From assembly GCA_900316245.1 (NCBI GenBank), contig ONCE01000017.1, positions 46,636 through 110,635 of the forward strand: a stretch of 64,000 nucleotides of DNA, read 5' to 3'. Positions within the stretch are counted from its first letter, which is position 1. Every line of letters begins with the position of its first letter. Shown one piece after another: positions 63,285 through 64,000 of the stretch. Origin of the DNA: an uncultured Bacteroidales bacterium (GTDB lineage Bacteria > Bacteroidota > Bacteroidia > Bacteroidales > UBA932). The notes under the pieces are model-generated. The model had not been told where the DNA came from and made no database searches. It worked only from the letters and a program-made list of their open reading frames with translations. A program made the position numbers and the translations under genes.

Positions 63285-64000
63285 AACATATTGAAGGCGG
63301 CACTCTGGGCGCGCTGGCTGTGCTGCGCGTTCATCTTGCCAAAGTTCCACTTGACACCAATCAGGAAGTATCGGCCCATAACCAGCCGATAGGTATCTTC
63401 CTGGTAGTTGGCCGTGATGGTGTGGCTCAGATTACGGGTCTGGTTCAGGATATCCTTGAGCTGGAGGCTCAGGTTGAAGGCGCCGATGCTCTTGGTAATG
63501 CTGGCGTCCCACTGCAGTTCCGGCCGGTTGTAGCCCTCGGCATAACCCGCGTACATCTGGTATCCCAGTTCGGTCTGGAACTCAAACTCGTGCTTAGTTG
63601 TATAGGAGCCTTCGGCATAAACCCTTCCGGAGAAGGTGTTCATATTGGCTTCCGGCTTGTTGGAATACCGGCCCAGGCGGCCTCCGGCGCTTACGCCCAC
63701 CCGCACGGAATAGCGGTCCTGGTTAAGCCGGATATTCACGCCCAGGTTGGGGGTATAGGTTTGCGTAGTGGTTTCTGCAAAGCCGCTCTGGCCGCTATAG
63801 AAGCGGTCTCCGGCGGCATTGCCCCAGAAATCGGCCATAAACTCGGAATAATTGAACTGGTCTTTGTCCAGCGCCGGGAGAACTCCCTGTGCCAGGTAGT
63901 TGGTGTAACTGCCGAAGGAGAGGCCTCCGTTAAGGCTCAAGGTCCATATTTTCTTGGCATCCAGCGGCGTAGTGTAATTGGCCGACAGGGTCATATTGAC
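63281..64000 (-). CDS. Outer-membrane beta-barrel protein, N-terminus beyond window
   Basis: The last about 240 residues of a larger barrel; the frame stays open to the window end. Alternating beta strands (KIWTLSLNGGLSFGSYTNYL, NLGVNIRLNQDRYSVRVGVS) and the sequence QLKDILNQTRNLSHTITANY near the C-terminus resemble the OMP_b-brl_3 family (TonB-receptor-like barrels of Bacteroidota). Ends in AAFNMF. Substrate unknown. Confidence 0.8.
   Translation of the reverse strand, partial: VNMTLSANYTTPLDAKKIWTLSLNGGLSFGSYTNYLAQGVLPALDKDQFNYSEFMADFWGNAAGDRFYSGQSGFAETTTQTYTPNLGVNIRLNQDRYSVRVGVSAGGRLGRYSNKPEANMNTFSGRVYAEGSYTTKHEFEFQTELGYQMYAGYAEGYNRPELQWDASITKSIGAFNLSLQLKDILNQTRNLSHTITANYQEDTYRLVMGRYFLIGVKWNFGKMNAQHSQRAQSAAFNMF

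Overview
The window looks like chromosomal DNA from a member of the Bacteroidota, most likely an uncultured, GC-rich Bacteroidales lineage. The evidence is the many TAnnTTTG-type minus-7 promoter boxes, a SusC/SusD polysaccharide-utilization locus, a TonB receptor paired with a DUF4249 lipoprotein, a FeoA-FeoB fusion, Bacteroides-type malate dehydrogenase and many lipoproteins. Genus cannot be decided from the sequence. No rRNA, phage, CRISPR array or intact transposase is seen, and there is one tRNA (Leu-CAA).

Layout: 1-8.5 kb carries minus-strand housekeeping genes (ahcY-nhaA; pepP-lipoprotein; guaB-guaA-lipoprotein-DUF456). 8.5-12.7 kb holds a small exported protein, apt behind a hemerythrin/LuxR regulator, divergent queH and two related outer-membrane barrels. 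12.7-21.2 kb holds feoAB, a two-component system with a periplasmic propeller sensor, and divergent exported proteins. 21.2-21.6 kb is the only gene-free stretch over 300 bases; it contains a twin-hairpin element and a MITE-like element with 28-bp inverted repeats. 21.6-36.4 kb has an SPFH protein, mdh, a phosphopantetheinyl transferase, nrdD-nrdG, TPR and EnvC-like envelope proteins, an ECF sigma factor with a combined anti-sigma/barrel partner, ispE, comM and tsaE.

36.4-49.7 kb is a beta-glucan utilization locus on the minus strand: SusC, SusD, a surface glycan-binding protein, then GH16, GH3, GH30 and a CotH protein. A terminator hairpin and a second promoter separate the binding genes from the enzymes. 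The likely regulator (SusR-like, 49.7-51.4 kb) sits at the end of an apparent operon sufB-pnuC-sufC-sufD-barrel-regulator. 55.5-59.2 kb has tRNA-Leu and a DUF4249/TonB-receptor/lipoprotein cluster that share a duplicated promoter block. 59.2-63.3 kb is a shikimate operon, aroB, a fused aroD-aroA, and aroC. The window ends inside an outer-membrane barrel gene.

The most unusual observations are: a chorismate synthase carrying an about 52-residue His/Cys/Glu-rich insertion built from 12-residue repeats; a SufD less than half the usual size; the mixed suf/pnuC/regulator operon; at least ten genes whose minus-7 box lies only 4-7 bases before the start codon, implying leaderless mRNAs; two putative small RNAs sharing the same promoter and 5' end; and the MITE-like element.
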